From Ochrobactrum quorumnocens (lineage in GTDB: Bacteria > Pseudomonadota > Alphaproteobacteria > Rhizobiales > Rhizobiaceae), in NCBI RefSeq assembly GCF_002278035.1, contig NZ_CP022604.1:434001-498000 (forward strand): DNA of 64,000 nucleotides, in the 5' to 3' direction. A program made the position numbers and the translations under genes. Shown here piece by piece: positions 1 to 8,918 of this stretch; the first letter of the stretch is position 1; each line of letters begins with the position of its first letter. The notes beneath the pieces are model-generated. The model saw only the letters and a list, made by a program, of their open reading frames with translations, was not told the DNA's origin and ran no database searches.

Positions 1-221
1 AGAAAGCGCTTCCAGGTGAGGGCATCAGTCGGCAGCTTCAAACCGCGCAACCGGATTATGACGATGAGTATAAGGCCTGCAATCAGTGTTCTGGTAGCGA
101 TTAGTGTAATTGGCGGGATTGTCTCTACGCCGATCTTGATGAAGCTGTAGGACGCTCCCCATAGAGTTGCCAGCAAAAGCAGCAATCCGAGTTCGACGGC
201 GATATTGGTTTTCTGGATCAT
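1..221 (-). CDS. DMT/EamA-family transporter, N-terminal part (cut by window edge)
   Basis: The first 73 residues are visible; the rest lies beyond base 1. The protein begins MIQKTNIAVEL and goes straight into a hydrophobic helix containing LLATLWGASYSFIKIG, then a second helix after a PPITLIATR segment. The W-G-x-S/N-Y/F pattern in helix 1 and the R-T/x-L start of helix 2 are typical of EamA (drug/metabolite transporter) inner-membrane proteins, which usually have ten helices. The start at 221 is preceded by an AGGA-type ribosome site. The substrate cannot be told from this fragment. A competing frame on the same strand is polar and looks like a shadow. Confidence 0.75.
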   Translation of the reverse strand, partial: MIQKTNIAVELGLLLLLATLWGASYSFIKIGVETIPPITLIATRTLIAGLILIVIIRLRGLKLPTDALTWKRF

Positions 222-299
222 TCTGGTCCTGCATGTAAGAACGGCCTCATTGCTTCTTAGCAGCTTGTCGCCTCACACGTTTCGGTGCACACCGAACTG

Positions 300-962
300 T
301 CAGCAGGAATAGCGCCCCTTGATAGGTGCAAATGTATAGCGGTGAATTCCCGGAACCGGCCCCACTGCTTCAATGGCTGAGCGATGTTTGACCGTGCCGT
401 AACCGGCGTGGACCTCAAATCCATAGGGTGTGTGAACAGCACCGCTGCGAGCCATCATACGATCTCGTGTAACCTTTGCCACGATGGAGGCAGCAGCAAT
501 GGAAATGGAGCGTTGATCGCCTTTCACCAAGGCGGATCCGGGGCAAGTCAAGCCTGGCGGCACGTCGCGTCCATCAATCAACGCATGACAAGGCTTGAGA
601 GTAAGGCCTAGAAATGAACGGCGCATCGCCTCGAGCGCCGCTTTGCGAATATCGCTGGCGTCAATGCTGCGCGCACTTAAGCTTGCGACTGAGACCGTCA
701 ATGCCTTGGCAAGAATGATCTCATATAGCGCGTCGCGCTTGGCAGCCTTAAGCCGCTTGGAATCATCCAGTCCGTCAGGCAAATCATTGGGATCAAGCAC
801 CACAGCCGCTGCAACCACTGGGCCGGCCAAAGGTCCGCGTCCCGCCTCATCGATGCCAGCAATATGAAGAAGGCCGCTTGCCAGATGTTTCTTCTCTTCC
901 GAGAAGTCTGGTGCAAGCGGGATGTCGAAAAGGAGCGGAGAATCAGAAGACAAGCGTTTCAT
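300..962 (-). CDS. rnhB: Ribonuclease HII
   Basis: RNase HII cuts the RNA strand of RNA-DNA hybrids and starts ribonucleotide excision repair in the cytoplasm. The 220-residue product has the diagnostic [19 protein letters not shown] block at about 36-54 with the first two metal ligands (Asp38, Glu39). The later acidic residues sit in ALIDGRD and [17 protein letters not shown]. Length is normal for the family, with a short N-terminal extension of about 30 residues common in rhizobia. It is the gene downstream of the radical SAM gene on the same strand. The gap of 165 bases contains an inverted repeat, so the two may be separate transcripts. Confidence 0.95.
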   Translation of the reverse strand: MKRLSSDSPLLFDIPLAPDFSEEKKHLASGLLHIAGIDEAGRGPLAGPVVAAAVVLDPNDLPDGLDDSKRLKAAKRDALYEIILAKALTVSVASLSARSIDASDIRKAALEAMRRSFLGLTLKPCHALIDGRDVPPGLTCPGSALVKGDQRSISIAAASIVAKVTRDRMMARSGAVHTPYGFEVHAGYGTVKHRSAIEAVGPVPGIHRYTFAPIKGRYSC

Positions 963-998
963 TTGGCGGCAATGCTCGCATTGCTTCTGGTTCTCCGC

Positions 999-1039
999 AA
1001 GGTCCCTGCCGAGGAAGGTGGCGTAAAAGCAGGGACCTT
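999..1039 (-). terminator. Inverted repeat between radical SAM gene and rnhB
   Basis: An 11-base perfect inverted repeat (AAGGTCCCTGC at 999-1009, GCAGGGACCTT at 1029-1039) with a 19-base loop lies after the stop of the radical SAM gene. There is no clear T tract, so termination is only one possible role. Confidence 0.35.
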
Positions 1040-1127
1040 CCGTCTGAAATGGACATCAGACGGGGATTAAATACGCAGCGCGTAACTCATGCAAACTGCT
1101 CACGATCGAGACGGTGAGCGCGCAAGC

Positions 1128-2282
1128 TTAAAAAAGCGAAAGCTGCTTGCCACCTTTTTCGACCGGCTCAAACAGATCTGTCCGAAGATGAAGCCGTTTA
1201 GAATTGAAACCGAGCTTGCGGGCAGCGATCTCAAAGCGGCGTCCGATCTGCCAGGCATAAGGCCCAGTGCCACGCATCCGTTTGCCCCATTCGGCATCAT
1301 AATCCTTGCCATCACGCATGGAACGCACCAGCGACATCACATGGCGATAACGATCAGGGTAATTGCGCAAGAGCCAATCCTTGAACAAAGGCGCCACTTC
1401 CAACGGCAGACGCAAGAGGACATAGCCTGCTTCGCGTGCGCCTTGTGCGTAAGCCGCATCCAGAATACGCTCAATTTCATGATCGTTGATGCCGGGAATG
1501 ATAGGGCCCATCATTGCATTTGTGGGAATGCCAGCATCGGTGAGCTTGCGAATGGCCAGCAAGCGCAATGTCGGCGTCGAGGCGCGCGGCTCCATTGTGC
1601 GGGCAAGATTGGCATCAAGTGTGGTCACTGAAAGTGCAACCTTGGCGAGGCCTTTCTCTGCCATGCGGCTCAATATATCGATGTCGCGCACGACCAATGC
1701 CGATTTGGTAACAATGCCAACGGGATGATTGGCAGCTTCCAACACCTCGAGAATCTCGCGCATGACGCGCCATTTTTTCTCAATGGGCTGATAAGGATCG
1801 GTATTGGTGCCGATGGCTATGGTCTTTGGCTGATAACCGGGCTTTGCCAGTTCCCGTTCAAGCAAGCGTGGTGCATCGGGCTTGGCAAATAGCCGGGCTT
1901 CGAAATCAAGGCCCGCTGAGAGTCCCATATAGCTATGCGTTGGCCGTGCAAAGCAGTAGATGCAGCCATGCTCACAACCGCGATAGGGATTGATGGACCG
2001 ATCGAAACTTATGTCAGGTGAATCATTGCGTGTGATGATGGTACGCGGCTTTTCAACCTGAACATCTGTCTTGAAAGGTGGAAGGTCTTCAAGCGTCTCC
2101 CAGCCATCGTCAAATTCATGTCGTGTGGTGGGTTCAAATCGTCCGGTGGGATTGATGCCTGCACCGCGTCCGCGGCGTCGTGAATGATCAATGCGCAGGC
2201 CTGCTTCGCTCACAAGCGCATTGGCATGTTCCGCGCGCCCTATTCCGAATGCTGCTTTATCTGCCTGCTGGATGATTTCCAT
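1128..2282 (-). CDS. PA0069-like radical SAM protein
   Basis: A 384-residue radical SAM enzyme. The 4Fe-4S motif is visible as GCEHGCIYCFARP (C-x3-C-x2-C), preceded by SINPYRGC, an arrangement typical of the SplB-like/PA0069 group. The middle has the IGTNTDPYQPIEK block and the C-terminus ends in a conserved basic region (RLHLRTDLF). The substrate of this family is not known to me; relatives include spore photoproduct lyase. The open frame extends upstream to 2672, but that part overlaps the oppositely directed glycosyltransferase and has no family features, so I start at the ATG before EIIQQADKAAFG. It is divergent from the glycosyltransferase, with about 108 bases between starts. Confidence 0.85.
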   Translation of the reverse strand: MEIIQQADKAAFGIGRAEHANALVSEAGLRIDHSRRRGRGAGINPTGRFEPTTRHEFDDGWETLEDLPPFKTDVQVEKPRTIITRNDSPDISFDRSINPYRGCEHGCIYCFARPTHSYMGLSAGLDFEARLFAKPDAPRLLERELAKPGYQPKTIAIGTNTDPYQPIEKKWRVMREILEVLEAANHPVGIVTKSALVVRDIDILSRMAEKGLAKVALSVTTLDANLARTMEPRASTPTLRLLAIRKLTDAGIPTNAMMGPIIPGINDHEIERILDAAYAQGAREAGYVLLRLPLEVAPLFKDWLLRNYPDRYRHVMSLVRSMRDGKDYDAEWGKRMRGTGPYAWQIGRRFEIAARKLGFNSKRLHLRTDLFEPVEKGGKQLSLF

Positions 2283-2390
2283 AACCGACTCTCTTGTTGA
2301 TGAATCTATTCCTATCGCAAAGATCGGAACAAAGCAAGAACATATAAGAAGGCAGCTTTTCGACCACAGGGTCTTGATATAGAACGGATC

Positions 2391-2909
2391 ATGCTTTCTG
2401 TTCTTATCGTCACTCAAAATTCTGAAAAGCTTTTGGCGAACACGTTGTCGGCATTGGTGCCCGCAGTCGTCGAGGGGCTTTTGCGTCGCGTTGTCGTTGT
2501 CGATCGAGGCTCGACCGATGAGACAAGGCTGGTGGCAGAAGGTGCAGGCTGTGCCCTTTATAGCGAAAATGAGTTGAGCGAGGCGCTTGGTGCGTTGCGA
2601 ACGGAGTGGCTGCTGGCTTTGCAACCTGGGGCAACATTGTCGGATGGCTGGGAAGAAGCTGTGCGTCGCCATATGGGTGCAAGTCGGGCTCCGGCACGGT
2701 TTACTTTACCGCAAGAGGCGCGCTTGGTATTGCTTGGTAAGCTCTTTGCGCGCAAGTCATCCTTGGACTCTGGTTTGCTCATGAGGCTCGATGCATTCAA
2801 GCCGTTGCCATCGAGTTGGCTCGAACTGGCAGACTTGCCGCGCCAGTTGAAGCCTGTGAGGTTGCCGCAAATCATTATGCCCCCACAAACAACAAAAGGC
2901 GGAGCCTGA
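2391..2909 (+). CDS. Short family-2-like glycosyltransferase
   Basis: The 172-residue product opens with MLSVLIVTQNSEKLLANTL and VVVVDRGSTDET, the nucleotide-binding start of a GT-A (family 2) glycosyltransferase. Only about the first 110 residues look like the fold. Where a D-x-D metal site would be expected there is LALQPGATLSDGWEE, without the acidic pair. The rest is short and ends in a basic LPRQLKPVRLPQ tail. It may therefore be a reduced or non-catalytic member, or accept another donor. It stands alone: divergent from the radical SAM gene and closed by a terminator that overlaps its stop codon. Confidence 0.7.
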   Translation: MLSVLIVTQNSEKLLANTLSALVPAVVEGLLRRVVVVDRGSTDETRLVAEGAGCALYSENELSEALGALRTEWLLALQPGATLSDGWEEAVRRHMGASRAPARFTLPQEARLVLLGKLFARKSSLDSGLLMRLDAFKPLPSSWLELADLPRQLKPVRLPQIIMPPQTTKGGA

Positions 2910-2927
2910 AGAGGCTTCGCCTTTTTG
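2898..2927 (+). terminator. Rho-independent terminator of the glycosyltransferase gene
   Basis: Stem GGCGGAGCC / GGCTTCGCC with a TGAAGA loop, followed by TTTTTG. The stop codon of the gene forms part of the loop. Confidence 0.85.
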
Positions 2928-2950
2928 TATCTGACCTGCTTGCGCCGGTC

Positions 2951-3181
2951 TTAGTTTTGATAGCTTGAAGGCGATGCATCACCAAAGCGATGAGCGGAGC
3001 CGTCCTGATAGGTAGTCGTCTGACCAATCGAAGCGGTTGCCGTGTTATCAACCTGCTGGGTTGCAACGGGTGTACGGTCATTTGCATAAAGATCGGCAGG
3101 TTCGCCAACACGTGGATTTTCAGCGAAAGCAGCACCGGCGCTAAGAGCAACGGCTACGGCAGCAAGAGCAAACTTTTTCAT
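2951..3181 (-). CDS. Small exported protein (DUF680-like)
   Basis: A 76-residue protein with a clear Sec signal peptide: MKKFALAAVAVALSAGAAFA, cleavage expected after AFA. The mature part of about 55 residues is polar and rich in Thr, Asp and Tyr, with no cysteines. It resembles the DUF680 family of small exported rhizobial proteins; this assignment is from memory and moderate. A strong AGGAGATAGAAA ribosome site precedes the ATG. Function unknown. It is converging on the glycosyltransferase terminator. Confidence 0.75.
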   Translation of the reverse strand: MKKFALAAVAVALSAGAAFAENPRVGEPADLYANDRTPVATQQVDNTATASIGQTTTYQDGSAHRFGDASPSSYQN

Positions 3182-3397
3182 TTTCTATCTCCTAGAATTT
3201 GGGAAGCGACGGTGTGTTCGTCGTTTCGATGATTGAGAGATAGGCCTTTCAAAGGGCTGCGCCTAGATCGCAAATGGTTCACGCATTGTATTCATATAAG
3301 TAGACAATAAGCCTTGAAATTGGCTCAATCGACCAATGAGGCGCAATTTATTCAAGTATATGTGAACAGTATGAGGTAGAAAAGTGGCTATCTGACG

Positions 3398-4309
3398 TCA
3401 GAACGACGATGCAGTTGTTTGGGTGGAAACCACAAACCAGTCAGGCTCTTGCGCCCGAATTTTGGAAGCCGCATCATCCGCGCTTTGCTGGTCGTTGAAG
3501 ATGGCAAAGCACGTCGCACCCGAGCCCGACATCTGTGCAAAAAGTGCGCCTCGCATACGCAACAGATCAAGCTTATTCTCGATTTGTGGAGCAAGTGTCA
3601 GCGCGGCGGGCAGAAGATCGTTGCGGGTTGAGCCGAGATAGGCACAGATGGTTTCTATGTCGCTTTCTGAAGGCGACGGGAGGGAAGAGTTGTCGCGCTT
3701 TGTCAACGCTCCGAAGACATCGGGTGTTGCAACAGCAGTGCCGTCATTAACAAGCAGCAAGGGAAGAGGCGGCATTTGCGCGACCGTAGTCAGGTGTTCA
3801 CCAATGCCGCGCGCAACAAGTGGAGTGCCAATAGCCGCGCCATGCAAACACATAGGAAGGTCAGCACCGAGCTTGAGGCTAAGTTCAGTCAGTGTGTCTA
3901 AGTCGAGGCCGAGTTGCCAGATTTCATTGAGCGCAAGAAGTGTTGCTGCTGCGTCGCTTGAGCCACCACCAATGCCTGAAGCCACTGGCAGGTTCTTTTC
4001 AAGATGAATGGCAACGGGCGTGAGATCGCGACCCGCATATTGCTTCAATGCATCGCGTGCCCTGATGACCAGATTGCCGCTATCAAGCGGTATGCCATGC
4101 GCAAAGCGCCCATCGATGCTGAAACTGTCATGATGCGCTTCTTCAATGCTTATGCGGTCGCCATAATCGGCGAACACTACCAGCATGTCGAGCAGATGAT
4201 AACCGTCATCCCTGCGCCCTGTTACATGCAGCGCGAGATTAATCTTGGCCGGTGCCACACGATGAACAGGATGACGAACCAGAGTGGCGGCCTCAACAAA
4301 ATGATGCAT
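3398..4309 (-). CDS. ispE: 4-diphosphocytidyl-2-C-methyl-D-erythritol kinase
   Basis: IspE phosphorylates CDP-methylerythritol at the 2-hydroxyl, the fourth step of the MEP isoprenoid pathway. The 303-residue protein has [11 protein letters not shown] near residue 20 and the GHMP-kinase ATP loop [17 protein letters not shown] at about 107-123. The C-terminal GHMP motif is [12 protein letters not shown]. The gene for another MEP enzyme, dxs, lies at 41.2 kb in this window, not in the same operon. The start lacks a clear ribosome site, so the true N-terminus could be a few codons further in; the family core begins at about residue 19. Confidence 0.95.
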   Translation of the reverse strand: MHHFVEAATLVRHPVHRVAPAKINLALHVTGRRDDGYHLLDMLVVFADYGDRISIEEAHHDSFSIDGRFAHGIPLDSGNLVIRARDALKQYAGRDLTPVAIHLEKNLPVASGIGGGSSDAAATLLALNEIWQLGLDLDTLTELSLKLGADLPMCLHGAAIGTPLVARGIGEHLTTVAQMPPLPLLLVNDGTAVATPDVFGALTKRDNSSLPSPSESDIETICAYLGSTRNDLLPAALTLAPQIENKLDLLRMRGALFAQMSGSGATCFAIFNDQQSADDAASKIRAQEPDWFVVSTQTTASSF

Positions 4310-4330
4310 TCAGAAAAGCAGTAATTTAAG

Positions 4331-4376
4331 CCGTTAGAACAGCCCTTGTGCGCCCATTACGGCGCACGACGCCTTA
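4331..4376. repeat. Short palindromic repeat, family B, copy 1
   Basis: An imperfect palindrome with TTAGAAC... TGTGCGCCC in the left arm and GGCGCAC in the right arm. It is one of four related copies in the window (see also 22215, 25464 and 37130). This one runs up to the stop codon of the 61-residue membrane protein gene, between it and ispE. Confidence 0.65.
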
Positions 4377-4559
4377 ATCTTTTTTGACGTAATATTCGCC
4401 GGTCTTAGGATCCTGAACGAGCGTGCCGTGAGCGCGGTTCTGCGCTTCTTTTTCTGCCCGGCGCACGCGCTGGGTAACGCGTACCGCTTCGCGTTTGAAC
4501 GAACGATAGCCGTACCAGGCGGCAGCGATGATCAACAGCAGAAAGATAAGCTGGGGCAT
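4374..4559 (-). CDS. Small single-helix membrane protein
   Basis: The 61-residue product starts with one hydrophobic helix (LIFLLLIIAAAWYGYRSF), then a strongly basic, helical stretch (REAVRVTQRVRRAEKEAQNR). It ends in DPKTGEYYVKKD, a short pattern seen in many small alphaproteobacterial membrane proteins. The N-terminus-in or -out orientation cannot be decided with certainty; the positive-inside rule puts the basic part in the cytoplasm. I do not recognise a named family. It lies between ispE and the S49 peptidase gene on the same strand. Confidence 0.7.
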   Translation of the reverse strand: MPQLIFLLLIIAAAWYGYRSFKREAVRVTQRVRRAEKEAQNRAHGTLVQDPKTGEYYVKKD

Positions 4560-4689
4560 GGCCTCTAGTCCTCAGGCTTGCACAAGATCTCGAAAATGCC
4601 ATTTCGGGATCACGCAGGGAAAAGTCTTGGCGAATAGCATAACACTGATCCGCCCTTTTATGCATCATATCATGGTGAAACGATGGAAT

Positions 4690-5595
4690 TCAAAGCCCAT
4701 ATCGTGCCCAGAGTGCTTTTTCTTCGGCAACCGACACTAAGCCCTCACCAAGATTGGCTGCAATACTGGCTGGATCTAGACCCAGACCTAGGCTCATTTC
4801 GACGCTTGGTGCCTTGCGTCCAAGCAATCCGCGCTTTGGCTCTATGAGTTTGAGCTTCACCTTGTCCCCGTAAGTCTTGCGCAAAAAACTGCGCATATCG
4901 CCAATCCCGTCGATAAGACCGATTTCCTTGGCCTTTATGCCGGTCCAGAACATACCCGTGAATAGATCGGGGTCATTTGCAAGCTTGCTTCCGCGACGTT
5001 CCTTCACCATGTCGATAAAGGTCTCGTGGATTTCAAGCTGAAGCTTTTTCAAGCGATCAATATCTGTCTTTTTCTCTGGCTGGAAAGGGTCGAGCACGGC
5101 TTTGTTCTGGCCGGCGGTATAGACACGACGCTCAACACCGATCTTTTTGAGCAATTCCGGGAAGCCGAAAGATGCCGAAACGACACCAATAGAACCAACG
5201 ATAGAAGAGGGGTCGGCAATAATTTCGTCACCTGCAAGCGCAATCATATAACCGCCTGATGCGGCAGCATCCTCAACGAAAATGAAGACACGTTTCTGAT
5301 GCTCATCGGCCAAATCGCGGATGCGGCGATAAATAAGACGCGACTGAACCGGTGAGCCTCCGGGCGAATTGACAGAAATGGCAACAGCCGGTGTCTCCTT
5401 GTCGGTGAACGCCTTTTCCAGAACGCCTGCTGCGGTGGCAAGCGAGAGTGCTGGCCGGAAAGAAGAGCCGCCAGTCATGATGGCGCCATGCAGGCGCACA
5501 ACAGGAATCTCAATTTCTTTTTTGCGAAAACGACGCGGAATGAAACGGGTCAATATTCCAGACAAATCAAACTCCAGTTGAAAAAGCTTCTTCAC
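4690..5595 (-). CDS. sppA: S49-family signal peptide peptidase (SppA/SohB-like)
   Basis: A 301-residue protease of the ClpP/crotonase-like fold that degrades cleaved signal peptides or membrane proteins. The nucleophile region is EDAAASGGYMIALAGDEI (Ser of ASGGY), preceded by the substrate-groove segment SVNSPGGSPVQSRLIYR. A catalytic lysine is expected about 50 residues after the serine, in the FPELLKKIGVERRVYTAGQNK stretch's second half. There is no strong signal anchor, only a short hydrophobic patch in a basic N-terminus. Start codon is GTG. It lies upstream of the 61-residue membrane protein gene on the same strand. Confidence 0.9.
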   Translation of the reverse strand: MKKLFQLEFDLSGILTRFIPRRFRKKEIEIPVVRLHGAIMTGGSSFRPALSLATAAGVLEKAFTDKETPAVAISVNSPGGSPVQSRLIYRRIRDLADEHQKRVFIFVEDAAASGGYMIALAGDEIIADPSSIVGSIGVVSASFGFPELLKKIGVERRVYTAGQNKAVLDPFQPEKKTDIDRLKKLQLEIHETFIDMVKERRGSKLANDPDLFTGMFWTGIKAKEIGLIDGIGDMRSFLRKTYGDKVKLKLIEPKRGLLGRKAPSVEMSLGLGLDPASIAANLGEGLVSVAEEKALWARYGL

Positions 5596-5629
5596 TCAAA
5601 TGTAGAAATCAATCTCGGAAATACAAAGA

Positions 5630-5662
5630 GAAATGCCCGGAAAATTGTTCCGGGCATTCATT
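5630..5662 (-). terminator. Terminator of nhaA
   Basis: Stem ATGCCCGGAA / TTCCGGGCAT with a five-base loop, followed on the minus strand by TTCTCTTTG, just after the nhaA stop codon. Confidence 0.75.
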
Positions 5663-5667
5663 GCGTA

Positions 5668-6846
5668 TCACTTTTTCGGCTTTGCCAGCATTCTCAGCAT
5701 TACGTAGCCGCATATTGCCGACAAGGCGGAGCCGGTGAGAACCCCGATTTTCGTTTCGGCTTGCAACAGTTCCGACGGGAACGACAAGAGGCCGATGAAG
5801 ATGCTCATTGTGAAGCCAATACCGCACAGAACCGCAACGCCATAAAGCTGAGCCCAGCTTGCGCCCATTGGTTTTTGTGCCAGCCCTGATTTGATCGCAA
5901 GCCAAGCTGCGCCAAACACGCCTATCTGCTTACCGATAAACAGACCAAGCATGATGCCGAGCGGCAGCGTATCAAAGATGATGGAAGGGCTCATCCCCGC
6001 AAAGGAAATACCTGCATTGGCAAAGCCGAACACGGGAACGATGAAGAACGCAACTGGCTTCGCCAATGCATGTTCGAGGATATGGAGCGGCGAGCTCATA
6101 TCGTCTGGCTTGGCCTTGGCAGGCTTGAGCGGGATCATCAGCGCCGCCACGACCCCTGCGACAGTCGCATGGACACCGGAATTGAGCACAAAGAACCACA
6201 ACACGGCCGCACCGATAAGATAAGGCAGCAATTTGGCTACGCCGAGGCGGTTCATGGCAAACATCACCGCAGCCGTTGCGAAAGCTGCGCCAAGATAGGG
6301 CATGGAAATTTCGGCAGTGTAGAAAATTGCGATGATGACAACAGCCGCCAGATCATCAAGGATCGCAAGCGTTGCCAGAAATACCTTGAGGCTCGAAGGC
6401 ACGCGTGAACCCAGCAGCGATAAAACGCCGAGTGCAAAAGCAATGTCGGTGGCAGATGGTACAGCCCAGCCACGTACTTTCTCCGGGTCGCCATAGTTGA
6501 ATGCGACAAAAATCAGAGCGGGGAGAATAACACCACCCGCAGCGGCAATCCCTGGCAACATGCGATTGGGCCAGCTTGCAAGCTGACCATCGAGAAACTC
6601 ACGCTTGATCTCAAGCCCGACCAGCAGGAAGAAGACGGCCATCAGCGCATCATTGATCCAATGCGCAATGCTGAGTGGCCCAATGTAGAAATGCAAAGCG
6701 TCGAAATAGGCCTTTGAGAAAGGCGAATTCGCGACGATGAGTGCAAGTGCTGCGGAAAGCATAAGCGCTATGCCACCGGCTGATTCACTATCGAGAAAGC
6801 GACGCATGATGGAAATGGGGCGAACGGGCTTCGGATTGGACGTCAT
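5668..6846 (-). CDS. nhaA: Na+/H+ antiporter NhaA
   Basis: An inner-membrane antiporter that expels Na+ (or Li+) in exchange for protons, important at alkaline pH and in salt. The 392-residue protein has about twelve hydrophobic helices. It carries the family signatures [12 protein letters not shown] (helix IV) and [17 protein letters not shown] (helix V), in which the two adjacent aspartates bind the ion. The helix II/III segment [19 protein letters not shown] is also typical. Length matches the E. coli protein. It is followed by its own terminator, and the gene upstream on the same strand starts from a separate two-gene unit. Confidence 0.97.
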   Translation of the reverse strand: MTSNPKPVRPISIMRRFLDSESAGGIALMLSAALALIVANSPFSKAYFDALHFYIGPLSIAHWINDALMAVFFLLVGLEIKREFLDGQLASWPNRMLPGIAAAGGVILPALIFVAFNYGDPEKVRGWAVPSATDIAFALGVLSLLGSRVPSSLKVFLATLAILDDLAAVVIIAIFYTAEISMPYLGAAFATAAVMFAMNRLGVAKLLPYLIGAAVLWFFVLNSGVHATVAGVVAALMIPLKPAKAKPDDMSSPLHILEHALAKPVAFFIVPVFGFANAGISFAGMSPSIIFDTLPLGIMLGLFIGKQIGVFGAAWLAIKSGLAQKPMGASWAQLYGVAVLCGIGFTMSIFIGLLSFPSELLQAETKIGVLTGSALSAICGYVMLRMLAKPKK

Positions 6847-6856
6847 TATTTTCTTT

Positions 6857-7156
6857 TCAGGTTATTTCCGGAGCTTCTACTTCGTAGAGCATGAGATTTC
6901 GATCCGCTATGCCCAGTCTTGGCCATTCGGAACGCCAGTCTGCTATGTGGCCAGAAGTGAAATGTTTGTCCAGTGAAACCCGATCCAGCCAGAGTTCTTT
7001 TACATGGATGAGACCGGGATCAAGAATGTCCTGAGCATAGGCGTATTCAATACAGCCATTTTCCGCGCGACTTGCTTGGATCATGCGCTGCATCACAGGA
7101 CGTGCTTCATCTAAGTTTTCGGCCGATACCCGCACTGTTCCAACGATCAGCAGCAT
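6857..7156 (-). CDS. Antibiotic biosynthesis monooxygenase (ABM) domain protein
   Basis: A 99-residue single-domain protein of the dimeric ferredoxin-like ABM fold. It has [21 protein letters not shown], then [16 protein letters not shown], then the strand [18 protein letters not shown] (S/AENGCIxY and W-x-D/S-x2-A/S-L-x2-H are the family marks). Such proteins are small oxygenases or quinol-modifying enzymes; the substrate is unknown. The long open frame upstream is the GNAT gene in another frame. I start at the ATG five bases below the GNAT stop, so the two form an operon. Confidence 0.85.
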   Translation of the reverse strand: MLLIVGTVRVSAENLDEARPVMQRMIQASRAENGCIEYAYAQDILDPGLIHVKELWLDRVSLDKHFTSGHIADWRSEWPRLGIADRNLMLYEVEAPEIT

Positions 7157-7160
7157 ATCT

Positions 7161-7622
7161 TCAATTTTCCATTTTATATTGCTTACAGATTCTGCCCGGT
7201 GAGGTTCGGTATGTACGAAAACCAATCGCTTCGTAATAGGCGAGCCCCATGTCATTGTTGTCGCCGATACTCGCGTCGATATCGATAATCCCTGCAACTG
7301 TTGCAGCTTGGCGTGTTGCGGCAAACAAAGCCGATCCGACACCTTTGCGCGCTGCACGCGGGCTGACATGAGTGCCGATAATGCCCCAGCCGACAGCGAC
7401 GCCATATGGATTGCCTTCGGTCGCATGTTTCAGCGACTGGAACCCCAATACTTCACCATCGGCAACCGCCACATGACATTCTATGCGGTTCGGGTCGGAA
7501 ATATAGAGTTCGATGACATGATCACGGTCATATTGCCGCTGCCGTCCGGTCGCGTCGATGATTTCTTTAAGCACCTTGCTCATGTCATCGGCATCATCAA
7601 TTCTGACTGGTCTGATTTCCAT
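7161..7622 (-). CDS. GNAT-family N-acetyltransferase
   Basis: 153 residues. The N-terminus IRPVRIDDADDMSKVL is the usual first strand and helix. The acetyl-CoA-binding motif A is GTHVSPRAARKGVGSALF (R/Q-x2-G-x-G/A). Motif B is LAYYEAIGFRTY, where the Tyr commonly acts as general acid. Acceptor unknown. It is the first gene of a pair with the ABM protein, with a four-base gap. A RIME-like repeat lies just upstream of its start. Confidence 0.88.
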   Translation of the reverse strand: MEIRPVRIDDADDMSKVLKEIIDATGRQRQYDRDHVIELYISDPNRIECHVAVADGEVLGFQSLKHATEGNPYGVAVGWGIIGTHVSPRAARKGVGSALFAATRQAATVAGIIDIDASIGDNNDMGLAYYEAIGFRTYRTSPGRICKQYKMEN

Positions 7623-7640
7623 AGAAGCCTCGTCTTTAAA

Positions 7641-7742
7641 GAATTTCCCGCAAAAGTGCGAAGCGGTTTTGCGTCGGACAATGCGTAAAACAGTTAGTTA
7701 CGGCAGTTCCAGTGATTCAATCTCAACTGGAACCGCTGTAAG
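7641..7742 (+). repeat. RIME-like intergenic mosaic element, copy 1
   Basis: Starts ATTTCCCGCAAAAGTGCG AA, continues through AATGCGTAAAA, and ends in an inverted repeat (GTTCCAGT / ACTGGAAC, 7706-7735). Copies with the same order and orientation lie at 39991 and 54044. Such elements are abundant between genes in rhizobia and Brucella. Confidence 0.8.
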
Positions 7743-7748
7743 TGTTTT

Positions 7749-8543
7749 TTAAAGCAGCGAAGTCTGCCCGTTATTGATAGCGGTTGCGCGCTCTGTGAAA
7801 TCATTGCCTGCATCGCCATGAAGAATGAGTGCTGGCATCAGCGAGAGGCCAGCGCGGCTACCGCGAATGCCCATAATCACAATGCGGATAGCCGCACTGT
7901 CGGGACGCGGCAATACCGGGATGATTTTAACCCCGCCAAATCGACCAGTGAGCGCTTCCAGTATTGGTGCGAGCGAACCCGGGCGCGCAATAATAGATAC
8001 ACACCCTCCCGGGCGGAGGATTGCTGATGCCGTGCGCAACCATTGGTCAAACATGCCTTCTGGCATGACATGCGCTTCGGCCTTTACGGGATCGGGCGTG
8101 GAACGGTCACTTGCCTCGTTGAAAGGCGGGTTCATGATGACAAAGTCGAAACTATCATCGATAAGGCCAGCGGCAGCGCGTGCCTTTCCAGTCAGTGAAA
8201 CGTCGGCTTCGAGAATATCGACGCGATCCAACAGGGCTGCATTGAGTGGATGACGGACACTTTTGTGCGCAAAGTTCAGCATGAAGCCGGAACGCTCTAT
8301 AAGCGTGACGCGTGCGTTTTTACAGCGAGCGGCGACAGCCAGCCCCGCAGCACCTGCGCCACTGCCAAGATCAGCGAGTTGGCCTGAAAAACTTTGCGGG
8401 ACGCTGCTTGCGAGAATCATTGCGTCTACGCCGGAACGATGCCCTTTGATTGCGGGTTGCACGAGATGAAATGCACCACGATGGAACACATCGAGCGTTT
8501 CACCTACCGTGTCAGGCTGATGCGCGGAAATGTTATTTGCCAT
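7749..8543 (-). CDS. trmN6: tRNA1(Val) (adenine(37)-N6)-methyltransferase
   Basis: A class I SAM methyltransferase (264 residues) that by family would put N6-methyl on A37 of tRNA1(Val). SAM motif I is LADLGSGAGAAGLAVAAR at about 58-75. The catalytic NPPF tetrapeptide of N6-adenine methyltransferases is in FVIMNPPFNEASDRS. The N-terminal FHLVQPAIKGHRSGVDAMILA is the usual leader of the TrmN6/YfiC group. It overlaps the DUF2007 gene upstream by 11 bases, so the two are translated from one message. tRNA specificity is inferred from family. Confidence 0.88.
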   Translation of the reverse strand: MANNISAHQPDTVGETLDVFHRGAFHLVQPAIKGHRSGVDAMILASSVPQSFSGQLADLGSGAGAAGLAVAARCKNARVTLIERSGFMLNFAHKSVRHPLNAALLDRVDILEADVSLTGKARAAAGLIDDSFDFVIMNPPFNEASDRSTPDPVKAEAHVMPEGMFDQWLRTASAILRPGGCVSIIARPGSLAPILEALTGRFGGVKIIPVLPRPDSAAIRIVIMGIRGSRAGLSLMPALILHGDAGNDFTERATAINNGQTSLL

Positions 8544-8763
8544 GGTCTTTTAATTCGTGTTCCAAGCCAGCGTCGATGAGATAACGCCGGGCTTCGTCCA
8601 GCCTGTCTTCTTCGACCAGAAACCGCCTCGGTATAATGCCAAGCGAACCTTCGAGGATGCTCATATTCGTGTCGGCAATGAAATAGACGATGCCCGCCTC
8701 TTTCATCAGCGCTTCGGCGACGGACAGCAATACGGAATCATTTGTGCGCATAAGTTCGATCAT
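8533..8763 (-). CDS. DUF2007 family protein
   Basis: A 76-residue protein of the DUF2007 group (putative signal-transducing, ferredoxin-like fold). It starts MIELMRTNDSVLLSVAEALMKEAGI and ends in RRFLVEEDRLDEARRYLIDAGL, the helix-strand pattern typical of the family. No enzyme residues are evident. Its 3' end overlaps trmN6 by 11 bases. It is transcribed away from the polyprenyl synthase gene; the 155-base gap should hold both promoters. Confidence 0.82.
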   Translation of the reverse strand: MIELMRTNDSVLLSVAEALMKEAGIVYFIADTNMSILEGSLGIIPRRFLVEEDRLDEARRYLIDAGLEHELKDHGK

Positions 8764-8918
8764 TTCGACAATGTGTAATCAATAGACCGCATTGACAACT
8801 GCTTCCTTCAATGGTGAACAGGCTCTGAATGAAAAGCTTGGGCGTGCAGGGGGCTTTTAAGCGTCTTGAGCATTCTGATCCGCACACATAGTGTGGTCAG
8901 CAGCTAGGAGTAACGACA

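Noticed and set aside
2283..2672. N-terminal extension of the radical SAM frame
   Set aside because: Antisense to the glycosyltransferase, no radical SAM features and no ribosome site; the internal ATG at 2282 fits the family.
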